In this document: positions 34,270-45,000 of the stretch, piece after piece | Layout: the number at the start of each line of letters is the position of its first letter | Position numbering within the stretch: the stretch's first letter is position 1 | The notes under the pieces: generated by a model | The model's input: the letters and a program-made list of their open reading frames with translations, nothing else | What the model was told of the DNA's origin: nothing | Databases searched by the model: none | Translations under genes and position numbers: made by a program | DNA from: Mesostigma viride | Lineage: Eukaryota; Streptophyta; Mesostigmatophyceae; Mesostigmatales; Mesostigmataceae | Direction of reading: 5' to 3' | Length of the DNA stretch: 64,000 nucleotides | NCBI GenBank assembly: GCA_009746045.1 | Contig: RPFO01000310.1 | Coordinates: forward strand, 2,575,692-2,639,691

Positions 34270-34556
34270 TAGTGATGAAGGAGACCACCCCCAAGTCTGT
34301 GGGGGCTCCGTGTGTGACCACGTATGGCATTCATAGCGATTCGGGCCGCGGTGCCCACACCCCTGTAACTAGGACCTAGATAGCTTACACCATCCATTTG
34401 ATCCATCGATCCCGTGTTCCCCTCCCACTGAGGACTTATGCTCACGTGACACATTATTTTTTTTCCTATCTCACCCCATTTTCCCCCATTTTCCCTTAAT
34501 TGGGGGTCACATCGCGAAGCTGTTGCCTAGTCACGTGTCTATTAATTAATTAACTA
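34270..34556 (+). mobile_element. SINE B copy B4
   Basis: The duplication ATATCCCAGAG (34259-34269 and 34557-34567) surrounds it. It starts at TAGTGATGAAGG and ends in a TTAA-type tail. The 3' hairpin arms CACGTGAC (34443-34450) and GTCACGTG (34530-34537) are separated by ~79 extra bases that have expanded the loop. Confidence 0.85.
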
Positions 34557-35013
34557 ATATCCCAGAGAAGGGGCATATGGCTTTTAATACATTCTGCATG
34601 GGCTACTTCATGCAAGGGTGCATGGGAATGTTATAACGACACTTGCTCTAGGTGCACCAAGGGCACCGGCACCACCATGATGTCTCAGAGCTCAATTATG
34701 CCTGTCATGGGGTGGAAGATCATCATGGCGCTAGGGCATGGCTTCTCAACAGAGAGTGACTCTCTGCATATAGGCAGAGCGTGGCTTAATGCTTAATGCA
34801 ACATCCATGGGGGTCCCATTATAGGCATTGATGCCTTGGCTGAATTCTGAAGGCGTCATCCATGGGGGCCAATGATTATGGGCGCACATGCGCGTAGGCC
34901 ACATGCTAGGCCAAGGCTGACTAATATTAATCTACTACACTACTGTAATTATATATTCCCTAGTATAGACTGAGGTTGCTGGGGTGGCAGGAGGTGCCTG
35001 CCAGGGCTTGTGG

Positions 35014-36319
35014 TCAACGTGGATGACCGCCCCCCGGCCGGCCTCCAGTAATTATAATACCGGTTTCCCCCCTGCGCTCTGCCGGAGCTGAACAGTAGGT
35101 CGGCCATAGCTCGCGTCGCCGTTGTTGCTGGGCCAGGGTCAAATCGTCGTCCAGCGTGTAGCGAGTCCGCGAGAGCTTCTTGCGGCATTTAAGGAACGAC
35201 AGCTTGTCCGCCATGTACTTAAAGGTGAGGAGCATGGGTGCCGGGCCAGCCTTACCCCGCGCGCGGGGGAGGCGGACAGCCGACATCCGCAGCTCACCAG
35301 TGAGTTGCATGGGGGCACAAATGTCGCGCTTAAATGCATGCCATGAGAAGCGTCTCCGAGGTCTCATCTACCGGCTGGTCGAAGTGCTTGACTATGGCTG
35401 CGACATTGTGGCTGCGGTTGTCGAGCTCGGCCTCCTCACGAAGGTCGAGTGCTTGTTGCTTGAGCTGTGCCGCGATGCATGGTGGAGGTGGTGGAGGTGG
35501 TGTGGTGCTTTAGCAAGTCCGCCCGGCCAGGTCTGGGTGGAATTAAGGAGCATCGCTGGCCGGGCCAGCAGATGCCGGGTGGGCAGCGATGTCCTTCACC
35601 GACTGGGCGGTGAGGCCTGCGGTGTCGTGCAGACACTCAAGGGCGATCGAGGGCGGTGGCGTGGAGGCGCTTGTCGATGTCGAGGAGCTGGGCCTTGATC
35701 GGTCGGCAGTGGAGGCGGAAATGGCAGTGGATCGAGGTGGAGGCGACGGTGGTGAAAAGGTGAGGGAGCTCAGTAGCCAGCGTGCCTCCCATTGCTGCCA
35801 CATCGGCAGCAAGGGCCGGGGCCGGTCACGTGCATGCTGCTGGAAGGCTTCCATAAGGATGGAACGGAGTGTGGGTGCATGCGGAGATGGATGGAGCTCA
35901 GATCTCGCCATCAGAGCGCATGAGAAGGGAGTTGAGAATGGTGTGCTGGAGTTGGGGGCGGGCGCACCCGAACTGAGCGCCGGGGTTAAACCAGTTGCCG
36001 TCCGGGGTGATGAGGCGGTTGATGCTGTCGAGATGGATGCACAGGTCGTAAAGCGAGGCGTAGTCCCCGAAGAAGAGGCAATGCAAGGCAGTTGCCGGGG
36101 ACATGTTGGTCCAGTCGTGATCGTCGACCTTGAAAGGTTGGGGCCGAAAGCGCGGTTCTCAGGCGATGCCGCAGGAGCCGAGACTGCACTACCAACGCTT
36201 GAGTTGTGGCCTCGCTGCCTGGCAGGCCGGGCGGAACTACAGCCGGAGCTGCAGGCGAACTTTCTTGGCTCATCGCAGCCGCCAGGCTGCCTTGCGTAGT
36301 CGAGCATTTGCCTCGTCAT
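35014..36319 (-). pseudogene. L1-type ORF1 protein in copy A2, frame-shifted
   Basis: Same protein as in A1 and A3: LPRARGKAGPAPMLLTFKYM, LKCRKKLSRTRYTLDDDLT, AQQQRRRELW. The start codon at 36319 is present, but the frame is shifted within a few codons of it relative to A3. Confidence 0.65.
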
Positions 36320-37404
36320 AATATTGCGTTTTAGTTTCGGAAAAATATATCAGCGTGTGTGTCTTATAGAAAGATGAAGCGATAATGATATTCACGGCCA
36401 AATTTGGTGCCCAAACGTGAAAGTTATGAGCTCCGCCGTCAGCCATGGCTACCTCGTGGCTCGTGGCTCGTTTTATATTGAATTTGTATTGTCAGAATGA
36501 TGACCTTGAAGAGGTCACGCTTGACGATCCGGGGTACTGAGGGTGGGGTTGCACCACCAGCGGCGGTGGTCATGGAGTTGCGCCCACGCCATGCCGATCC
36601 GTGTCGTCAGGTCGTCCTCGCAGTGGGTCCGAAGCCAACTGCCGAGCCGCAGCTTGAAGCGGCCTGAAGTAGGGTAGTTGACCTTGGTGTCGTCTAAGAG
36701 GCGGAGTGGGGGCCCTGCTATGCCGAGGGCCAGGGCCTCCGTTTTGGGGCTGATGTCTAGACCAACCGCCCGAGCCTCGAGCGCCACTGCAGTCCAGCCA
36801 AAGTTGGGCAGACTCCGGCTTCTCGATGAGCGTGATGTCGTCGGCATAAATGAGGTCAGCTAGTAAATTCTGCTTGTTAGTCGGCCCCCCTTCCCCAAGC
36901 TCGTTCGTGATCTTTAGGTCAGGGGCACGGCTTGCAATGCTAGCAAAGCGGGCACGTGCCTGGCGCATAATCCACTACAATAATAAACAGGTACAGCGAC
37001 ACTGAGGACGCAACCCTGTCAGACGCCGGTCTGCAGTGGACATGGCGGGGTAAAGCCGTGTTGAGTGCGCACCGAAGTGGTCGACCCCTCATACAGCGTG
37101 CGGATGACGGTAATCAGGGGAGTGAGGACGCGAGCGCGGGCAAGGACAGCCCATAGAGCGGCCCAGAGGACAGAATCAAAAGCCTTGATGAAGTCGACGA
37201 AGATATCAGGATGGCGGGAACTTACCAAGTTGCAGGAGAGCGATTTCCTCGAAGAGGCGGCGCGCAATAAAGATGGCCATGACGGTGTTCCGCCCAGGAC
37301 GAAAGCCCATTTGACTCTCCCCAAGGTGACGGTCGAGAGCAGAACGAAGGTCTCAATGATATAACAGAGAATGTAACTCTCTGTCAAATGAAAGGATAGA
37401 AACG

Positions 37405-37724
37405 TATCATACCCAGAGCCCATGGATGACGCCTTAGGAATTTAGCCGAGCCCTGCCTATGCAGAGAGTCACTCTCTGCTGAGAAGCCATGCCCTAGCCT
37501 TTGTACAGCCATGATATTCTTCCACCCCATGCCAGGCCTTTCCGACTCGAGAGAGCTTGATCTGATACATTGCATGGTGGTGCAGGTGCACTTGGTGCAC
37601 CTATAGAGCAGGTGTAGTTTACACCCTACCCTTGCAGGAAGTAGCCCAGAATGCCCCTTCTCAGAAATCATATGCCCCTTCTCAGGGATATGTGCCACAT
37701 GTACTCCCAACAGAGGTATGTTCT
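37405..37724 (+). mobile_element. 5'-truncated LINE-like fragment A5
   Basis: Plus-strand copy of the A-family 3' region, with AGAGAGTCACTCTCTGC reversed relative to A3 and ending TGTACTCCCAACAGAGGTATG. It touches the TTAA and inverted repeat of element C2. Confidence 0.6.
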
Positions 37725-38526
37725 TAACCCATAGTCCGCTGACCCATTTTTGGCACTTTCATACCCCTGAAAATGAAAAAAATCATAACTCACAGGCCAC
37801 AACTCCAAATACCCCCAACCAAGATGCTAGGAGTATCTACACTTCAAGGGCTTTTAGAATATGCAGTAATACCTTGGCTTTATTAAAGCATTTGGATGAT
37901 AGCTCCAGTCAAAGCTGGCCAAAAGATGATATTTTTTTCCCAAGGAAAAGTCTACCCCCCCCTAATTTCCCAGGCAGGGCAGGGAATCTCAACACCAACA
38001 TTGGACAACTTAGTTGGATAGTCCAATGGTGGTTTCCTTGGGTCAGACCACCCGGATAAACCATTACCCCTATATAACACGTGCTCATGCATGTGTGTGG
38101 GTTACGCGCGTGTAAACAGCTATCTATGACATGCAGCACAATAATGCATTATAACAAGCTATCAAAGGCTGCCAAAAGTGCTGGAAGACAAACACGTTGC
38201 CTACCTGCACTGACGGAGTGGTATACTCCAAAGAAATGCCCAAAACTGGGCACTTTCAGGGCTAATACCACTCTTTACAACAGGCATGGAACTTGCTGAA
38301 ATATGCATGGATAAAATCGTCATTTATCATGCATGGGATACGTATTCCGCTGCAAACAACACGCAATTACGTTGTCGTACCTGGCTCGTTCATGCCCTAA
38401 CCGGATTCCGCTGGCCGGCCGGGACCCTCATATCTCACACATACTGATGCACTACAGGCAAAGGCCGCCATAGCCGCCGCATACTTCACGATCCGCCATG
38501 GCTACCAGGTCGATGTTCCGTGCAAA

Positions 38527-41077
38527 TTAATTAATTAATTAGAAACATAACTCCGTTGGGAGTATCTGTAGCACATATCCCTGAGAAGGGGCATATGGCT
38601 TTTAATAATACATTCTGGGCTACTTCATGCAAGGATATGGGAATGTAAGCTAAGTTGCAATCTGTTGCATGACCGAAATGCGTGTATAAACTGGTGCATG
38701 CATAATGGAATGTAAATCTGTGAAACAATACTCACCATTGCTGCACACAGCTTGTGTGCATGACCATGGTGGCAGTATAGCCAAGTTGATGCATTATAAT
38801 TAGTGGTCACGCTGACTGTCGAGCACTGATTGTCGGTCAGGCTGTTGAAGTCGTGCCAAGGATTGATGAGATAAAACACCCCTTCAGCGGGCAGAAAAAT
38901 ACGGCAATATTCCCTGCTAATGGATATTTGTAAATGGTTCTAGAAGCGTCTAGAAGCATTGTGCAACGCTGGCGTAACGCTAGTTCAGTGTGCCTCTTGG
39001 AAATCGCTAATGCACATGAAATGTGATTGGTGCAATGTTGATAAGGCCTATCGCAATCTTGGGGTTGCACACATGACTTGTAAACATAAATTGATAATAA
39101 ACCCAGGCACCTAGGGCCGCATTCTTGCAAACATCATTCTCATTCTCAACTAGCTACCCTTGCTCTAGGTGCACCAAGGCACCTGCACCCTCATGATGTA
39201 TCGCGCTATGCCCAGCTAAGGGGGAGCGTGGCATGTGGGGGAAGATCATCATGGCTATACAAGAGGAGCTATGGCATGGCTTCTCAGCAGGGAGTGACTC
39301 CCTGCATGGGCACGGCATAATATTATAAAGCTAGGCATCATCTGGAGGGTGGCTCAACATAGGCACACATGTACATGACTAAAAATGCTAGGCCTCAGCT
39401 GGTATAGATAGTGCCTGTAGTAGGCGGGCATGTACAAGGCCACTGTCTAACTATTCTACACTACTGCTGCTGTATTCCCCTAGGCTGGGGCTTCTGGAGT
39501 CGCTGGGGCCGCGGTGGTCGAGGGGGTCGCGTGCCACAAGCCCTGAGGGCTTGTGGCCGACGTAGATGGCCGCCCCCTTCCAGTACACCGGCTGGCCCGC
39601 CTTGGTCTGCCGGAGCTGGAGGTATAGGTCGGCCATAGCTCCCGTCGCCGTTGTTGCTGCGCCAGGGTCAAGTCGTCGTCAAGGGTGAAGGGAGTCTTCT
39701 CGCGCTTGCGGCGTCTGAGAAACGAAATCTTGTCCGCTGGGCTCTCAAAGATGTCAGAAGAAGCGGAGGCGCCCCGGCCTTACCCCGCGCGCGGGGGAGG
39801 CGGTGGGCGGTCAGCTTAATCTCACCAATGAGGCCCATGCGTGCAAGGATTTTGCTCTCAAACGCACGTGCAAGCTTCTCGGAATTCACACCTTCCTCCA
39901 TGTCGAAGTTCTTGAGTATGGCGTTGAGGCTGCGCTTGGCGAGCTTGGCCTCCTCGCGGAGGTCAAGCGTCTGCCGCTGCAGCTGGGCTGCAACGGCGGA
40001 GGTGGTGGAGGTGGTATGTTGCTTAAGCATGTCCGCCCTGGTCGTGATGGGAGGCCGGAGCATCGCCGGCCAGGCCAGCAGGGGCTGGCTAATAATGGCT
40101 TGGCGGCAATGTCCTTCACCGCCTGGGCGGTGAGGCCTGCGGTGTTCTGCAGGACCTCGATAGCGATGGCATTGTCCTTAAGACGCTGGTCGATATCGCG
40201 GAGCTGGGCGGTGATGGAGTCGGTGGAGGCGGAGGGGGGGGGGGGGGGGGGGCGGGGAGGGTGGCGGTGGCGGTGGGGATGGTGGGGAGCTCAGCAGCCA
40301 GCGTGCGCCCCACAGCTGCCACATCTGCAGCAAGGGGCGCGTCACGTGCTGTGAGAGGGCGTCGTGGAGGTGGCGGAGGAAGGTGGATTCGGTAATGGGG
40401 GCGGGTTGCAGGAGGTCCGCGGACGAGCGCTTAGTGAGGGTAAAGAGAGCTGCGAGCTGAAGGCAGGGGCGAGACCAGCCGGCCATGTTGGCCAAAGAAG
40501 GGGCGTCAGATACGCGGTCGGAAAACTTGCCGTCAGCTCCATTGCGGAAAAGGTGGGTTCTGGAATGGAATTGCAGGCACAGGGCCAGCAATGAGGCGTG
40601 GGACCCGTAAAACACGAGCTCCAGTATTTTGATGGATGGCAATGCGAAAAAGGCAGGCCTGTTGATGTCGAATTCGGCAAAGAGCTGATCAACGTCAAAA
40701 TCACGCTCAGACCAGCCAGGTTCGCTTGGGCGACTGCGCTTTGGATCAGGCGACGCTGCTGGCGAGGCGAGTCCGAGAGGGGGCTGGGCGACCACTAGAG
40801 CTTGGCTAGTGGCGCCGCTGCCTTCTGGGCCGGTGGGCGAAGCTGCAGCCGGAGCTGCAGACGTATTTTCATTGCTGAGCGCAGCCGCCAGGCTGCGTTG
40901 CGTCGAGAGGCGTTTGCTCATCGTATATTGCGTAATAGCTTCGGAATATTATATCAGCATGTGCGTCATAGAAAGACGCGTCGATTGTGATATTCACGGC
41001 TAAATTCGGTGCTCAAACGTGAAAGGTATGAGCTCCGCCGTCAGCCATGGCTACCTCGTGGCTCGTGGCTCGTGGCT
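38527..41077 (-). mobile_element. LINE-like ORF1-only retroelement, copy A3 (best preserved)
   Basis: The duplication TTCCGTGCAAA (38516-38526 and 41078-41088) flanks the copy, and both sides continue the C2 element. It has a TTAA tail, the 3' stem-loop ACTCCGTTGGGAGT (38550-38563), a ~500-bp inserted segment at about 38,640-39,150 not present in A1, and the ORF1 region. Confidence 0.9.
39451..40921 (-). pseudogene. L1-type ORF1 protein in copy A3
   Basis: ATG at 40921 (MSKRLSTQRSLAAALSNENT) starts a 247-codon frame with a Ser/Pro-rich leader, a helical centre and a proline run over a poly-C tract at 40,230-40,260, where the frame is lost. The C-terminal part follows in other frames: DLREEAKLAKRSLNAIL, RARGKAGAPPLLLT, LAQQQRRRELWPTY and, last, VYWKGAAIYVGHK, matching the end of L1-type ORF1p. 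The poly-C break might be a sequencing slip. Confidence 0.7.
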
Positions 41078-41850
41078 TTCCGTGCAAAGATGACCACTAA
41101 ACTAGTCCGCATTCTCAGCAAACGCTGCAGCTGACGTCCCTTACCCAAACTGGATGCCCGGGCTGGTGCAGATTGCCCGGCCATAGGGAGAAAATCGACC
41201 TATGATAAGCTATGACTCATCTGGAACTGACGACCAGGAAAGTTATATTTTCCTACCTGTATTTTCCTAACCCTATAAATCTGGCGGTGCCTGACCTACG
41301 AAAATCATGCATCGTCATTCTGAGCAACATTCTGAAATGTTTCAAGCCGTGAGACGCAAAACTTTCGTGACAGCGGCACGTTGGCAGCCATATCTCATTA
41401 CGCGCGCGCGAGCGAAAATTTCCAGCCAAAGTCACGTGATACATTCTCAATGCACGTTGTAATTACCAGGCTATGGCGAATATTACCCCCAAACCTATGC
41501 ATCACCTTCGTCCCTAAGTGTTCCCGGACCCACCGGACCACTGACATCCGTCACAGGTGGCGCGGCGCGAAATTCGACCGTTAGTCAAACTACCCGACAG
41601 GTCGGGTACTTTACGGACTATGGGTTACTTAATTAATTATTAATTAATAATTAATTAATTAATACCCAGAGCTCTTGGCCCAAGGCTTCCAAAGCATCAC
41701 CAGGTTACACGGCCTCATGTTTCCTAACCAAGTCTTCAGCGCCTGCTCAGAATACATCTAGCCAGTATGAGGATGCCCCATTCTCTTCCATCCTCTTCCA
41801 ACCGGGCCGCACAGCATGCATAATGGAAAAGGTGGATACACGCTGTTATA

Positions 41851-41889
41851 AGTTAAGGACACCCACCTGCCAACACGCTCTTCCACTCC
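41851..41889 (-). repeat. Partial duplicate of the exon-15 end
   Basis: GGAAGAGCGTGTTGG ... GTGTCCTTAACTTAT repeats GAAGAGCGTGTCTGG...GTGTCCTTAACTAAT of the last coding bases about 90 bp further downstream. The interval 41,629-41,850 holds TTAA tracts (41,630-41,662) and no gene. Confidence 0.7.
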
Positions 41890-41939
41890 TTTCAGCGCAC
41901 GAGCATAAAGACAGGAAACGCAATGCATCCATGCATTCA

Positions 41940-42060
41940 TTAGTTAAGGACACCCCAGACACGCTCTTCTATCTCCTCCAACGTTTTCAGATCACCCAGT
42001 TCCGGCATGTGGCGCAGGAGCATGCCAACGGCATCTTGTGCGTGGAGCAACATCAGGCAC
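41940..42060 (-). CDS. JMJ21-like exon 15, C-terminus
   Basis: [39 protein letters not shown], then TAA. It matches the family's final MC--LH-E-------W---E--VW--LN block, so the stop is the true end. Acceptor CTGCAG|GT. Confidence 0.95.
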
Positions 42061-45000
42061 CTGCAGGTGAGGCAATGCACAACAGCAGATCATTGCATAA
42101 GTAATATTTATTTCTAACGATAAGCAGTCATCAGATGTTCAACAAAGCCATCACCCTTTTTCTGTCCTGCACGAGTCAAGAAAGGGCTCTCAAGCAACAA
42201 GGTTGCCTTCCGCGCATTTTACGCAGATGCATAGGACAGCGGTTGCCACGACAGAAATTTCCTTGCAATCCCATAGGAGTAGGGGTGGGTGCGCATTCGG
42301 AGCATGCCCCGCCGCCTACTTTTCTAAACACCGTCCTTTGCTCGCAACAAATCAAACAAAGTAGATAGAGACAAGGTCACACGAAACCACGGACATGGCC
42401 ACACCAAACACAGGCAAAGCAACTGCACAGGCAGAGTGAGGCGCCCCAGGGGCACTCAGTGGAAATGGTGGAACACAAACGTTGCCACATGACCAGAATG
42501 CACAGCGCAGGCAGACAGACAGGCCGCCAAGCGTCGCGATGGGTGGGCTGGCTAGGCAGGCTTATCGAGGCTGGGAAAGTTGCATGACCCCATCCACCAA
42601 GGCTAGGAACGGGGCAGGCTTGAGATTTACAAGGTCATAGTCCATGCAAGTTGCAGGCCTATGATGGTCACTTCATGGGCATGCGAGGAAGGGCCAGTGA
42701 CAAGCGTACGGTGAGGGAAAATGCCCCGCGGGGCCTACAATTTTGCAAGAGAACGAGTGTTCCCCAGGCCAGTTGATCGATGCGCTCATCAGATTGCACT
42801 ATTGTACATCCTGCTCTCCTGCCAGGATAAGTAAATGCTGGAGACACACACGGTGCTGGCCATACATGGGATTAGCCATGCCAGTCTTGACTTGATACCA
42901 GGATAGCACACATGAGCCGCCCACATCCAGTATCGCAACAAAAGTTTCAAATTTTCACATGGCCACATACGGCAGCATTATATAAAGTGAGCCACCCACA
43001 AGGCCACACAGGACGGCATGCGACCACATGCACCACCCACATGGCCACACAGGACGGCATGCGACCACATGCGCCACCCACATGGCCACACAGGACGGCA
43101 TGCGACCACATGCGCCATCCACATGGCCACACAGGACGGCATGCGACCACATGCGCCACCCACATGGCCACACAGGACGGCATGCGACCACATGCGCCAC
43201 CCACATGGCCACATAAGACCGTGCTGTGGAACGTATGAGCCAGCCACTCACCCACAAAGGACACTTGCCAACGAAACCAGGCAGCGCAGGCACCCACATG
43301 GGAAGATAGTTCGCTGCTGTGAACGATGCGAGCCAGCCACATCACGTCACAAACATCATGTCAATCGCACTAGGCACCCGCATGGCCACACATGGCAGCA
43401 TTACATAAAAGTGGGCCACCCACATGGCCACATATGGCAGCATAATACGAAGTGAGGCACCCACATGGCCACATAGGATGGCCGGTGTTTCTCCCACGTG
43501 GTCCTGGTCCACTTGGAGTTGTCCGCAGTGGGAGCAGCCACGCCCGACTTGCCCGCCACGGCTGACGTCTTCAAGGGCGAGCTGGCTTGTGCCACCTCTG
43601 CTGCCTGCAAGCCGCAGTGCCCACGGTGTCTGTGGCTGTTGTAGGCCGACAGGAATGCCTCCAGCAGGCCCTGGGCGCAGCAGAAGGCTGAGACGTGCAC
43701 CGCCACCAGCTCGTAGAGGGGATCTCCTGGCAGGCCCCACGAACCGCCGCATAGATGGGTGTATGACAGGCATGACACAAAAAGAATAGGAATGCCCGGA
43801 TCAACCGAGGCACGCCCCTCTAGCGGAGGAACCACACTCTACAAACTTACAAGACATCCTTGACGTTTTCTCTAATAATTTTCTCTGATTTTCTCCCTTA
43901 GCCGATGCAAGGTACCGCAGTACTAGCCGATCCCTTTCATGGTATGACAGACAGTCCGCTACAGTAACTGTCTCATGACACTTGTCGACCAGTAATGCTA
44001 ATAATGATACGTACGTGTGGGTTGAGTTATACAAGGTGCATGGGAGAGACCGCCCTGGGGATATGACCTGAAGTCTGAACGATAGGATTACACATGTCTT
44101 GGACGAGAATACAAGGCAAAACCAAGATGACACCATGTTCGGTCAACACAGGTGGTGCTGATATAGCCATTACAAATTAAACAGTAGTCTGAATGCAGGT
44201 AACACAACACCGTAGTTCCACATGGAGTTACACCACACATCACAACAGCGAATTGGACTACGTACAACGGTTTTTAATTATACACTACTTAATAATGCAT
44301 GGCCAGGGATATGTTTGACTAAGGGAATGACCTAAGACACTGCATTGCCGAAGATAAGATGAACCAAATTGCATGTTGGCCTATTACATCACCCCTCTCT
44401 CGCCCCTCTCTCCTCATCACTCTCCCCGCTCCCCACCCTATGATCCAATCACGCCTGCCACCCATTCCCCCTCTGCTCTCCCTCAACCCCCAGCGTACCT
44501 GCCCCCCAGACCCCCACCCCCCAACATACCTGCAAACCTGCTATTAAAAAATAACATTTCTTGTGGCTAACGCCATGCAGGAGGACGACTGCCGGCACAC
44601 CCACCCATTGCCGAGTCAGCGAAATCGATGACCGATGCCACCCTGGCCTCCTCGAAAGCCGCTGCTCCCACCGCGCTGATGTTGTTGTTTGTGGTGGCGG
44701 CATCACTGTCGCCGGCAGTAGGACCCACGCCCCCATCTGCGGCATCATGACCATTGGAGCCCCCACAGACATGCGGTGGTCCCCCCAGGGCCAGCGCACC
44801 GGCAAGTTGCGTCGCCACACCCTTGTGTGGGACCATTACCTGGTCGGCCGAGTGGGTGACATCAACCGCGGGCGCGCCACCTGTCACGAGCACGTTCTCG
44901 TCCGTGACGTCAGCATGCAGCCACACGCAGCCGCCCTGGTCACCCTGTATGGGGTTGGGGGGAGGAGGGGGGTGGAGGAAAGCAGGGAATGTCGGGGGCG

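Larger units (their letters stand above)
34178..36487 (-). mobile_element. LINE-like ORF1-only retroelement, copy A2
   Basis: An 11-bp duplication ATTGTCAGAAT (34167-34177 and 36488-36498) flanks it. Removing the element restores the LINE ORF2 reading frame around ILTYGA, which proves insertion into that LINE. The 3' region has itself been hit by SINE B4. Confidence 0.88.
33818..37390 (-). pseudogene. LINE ORF2 (reverse transcriptase) split by copy A2
   Basis: Minus-strand fragments in order: QMGFRPGRNTVMAIFIARRL, IFVDFIKAFDSVLWAALW (first catalytic Asp), LADLIYADDITLI (YADD box, about 36,835-36,863), then up to 36,499. The frame resumes beyond the insertion at 34,166 with LTYG, QELEQRLDGNVTKMLCKALN and IRHRRLGLAGHLART, the usual LINE C-terminus. 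A TTAA-type tail ends it near 33,818. The 5' part, including any endonuclease, is missing. Frame changes occur between the motifs. This is the only RT of the non-LTR type in the window and may be related to the enzyme that moves the A and B families. Confidence 0.8.
37728..41624. mobile_element. TTAA-flanked inverted-repeat element, copy C2, interrupted by A3
   Basis: Ends are CCCATAGTCCGCTGACCC on the left and, complemented, CCCATAGTCCGTAAAGTACC on the right, so the first 11 bp are identical. The flanks are TTAA (37724-37727) and TTAC (41625-41628). Without the A3 insertion the element is about 1.34 kb. It encodes nothing recognisable. CCC termini and TTAA target make a piggyBac-type non-autonomous element likely. 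Confidence 0.7.

Noticed and set aside
42947-43455. Long frames on both strands rich in His/Thr or Trp/Val/Cys
   Set aside because: 41-bp minisatellite in intron 14, not a protein.
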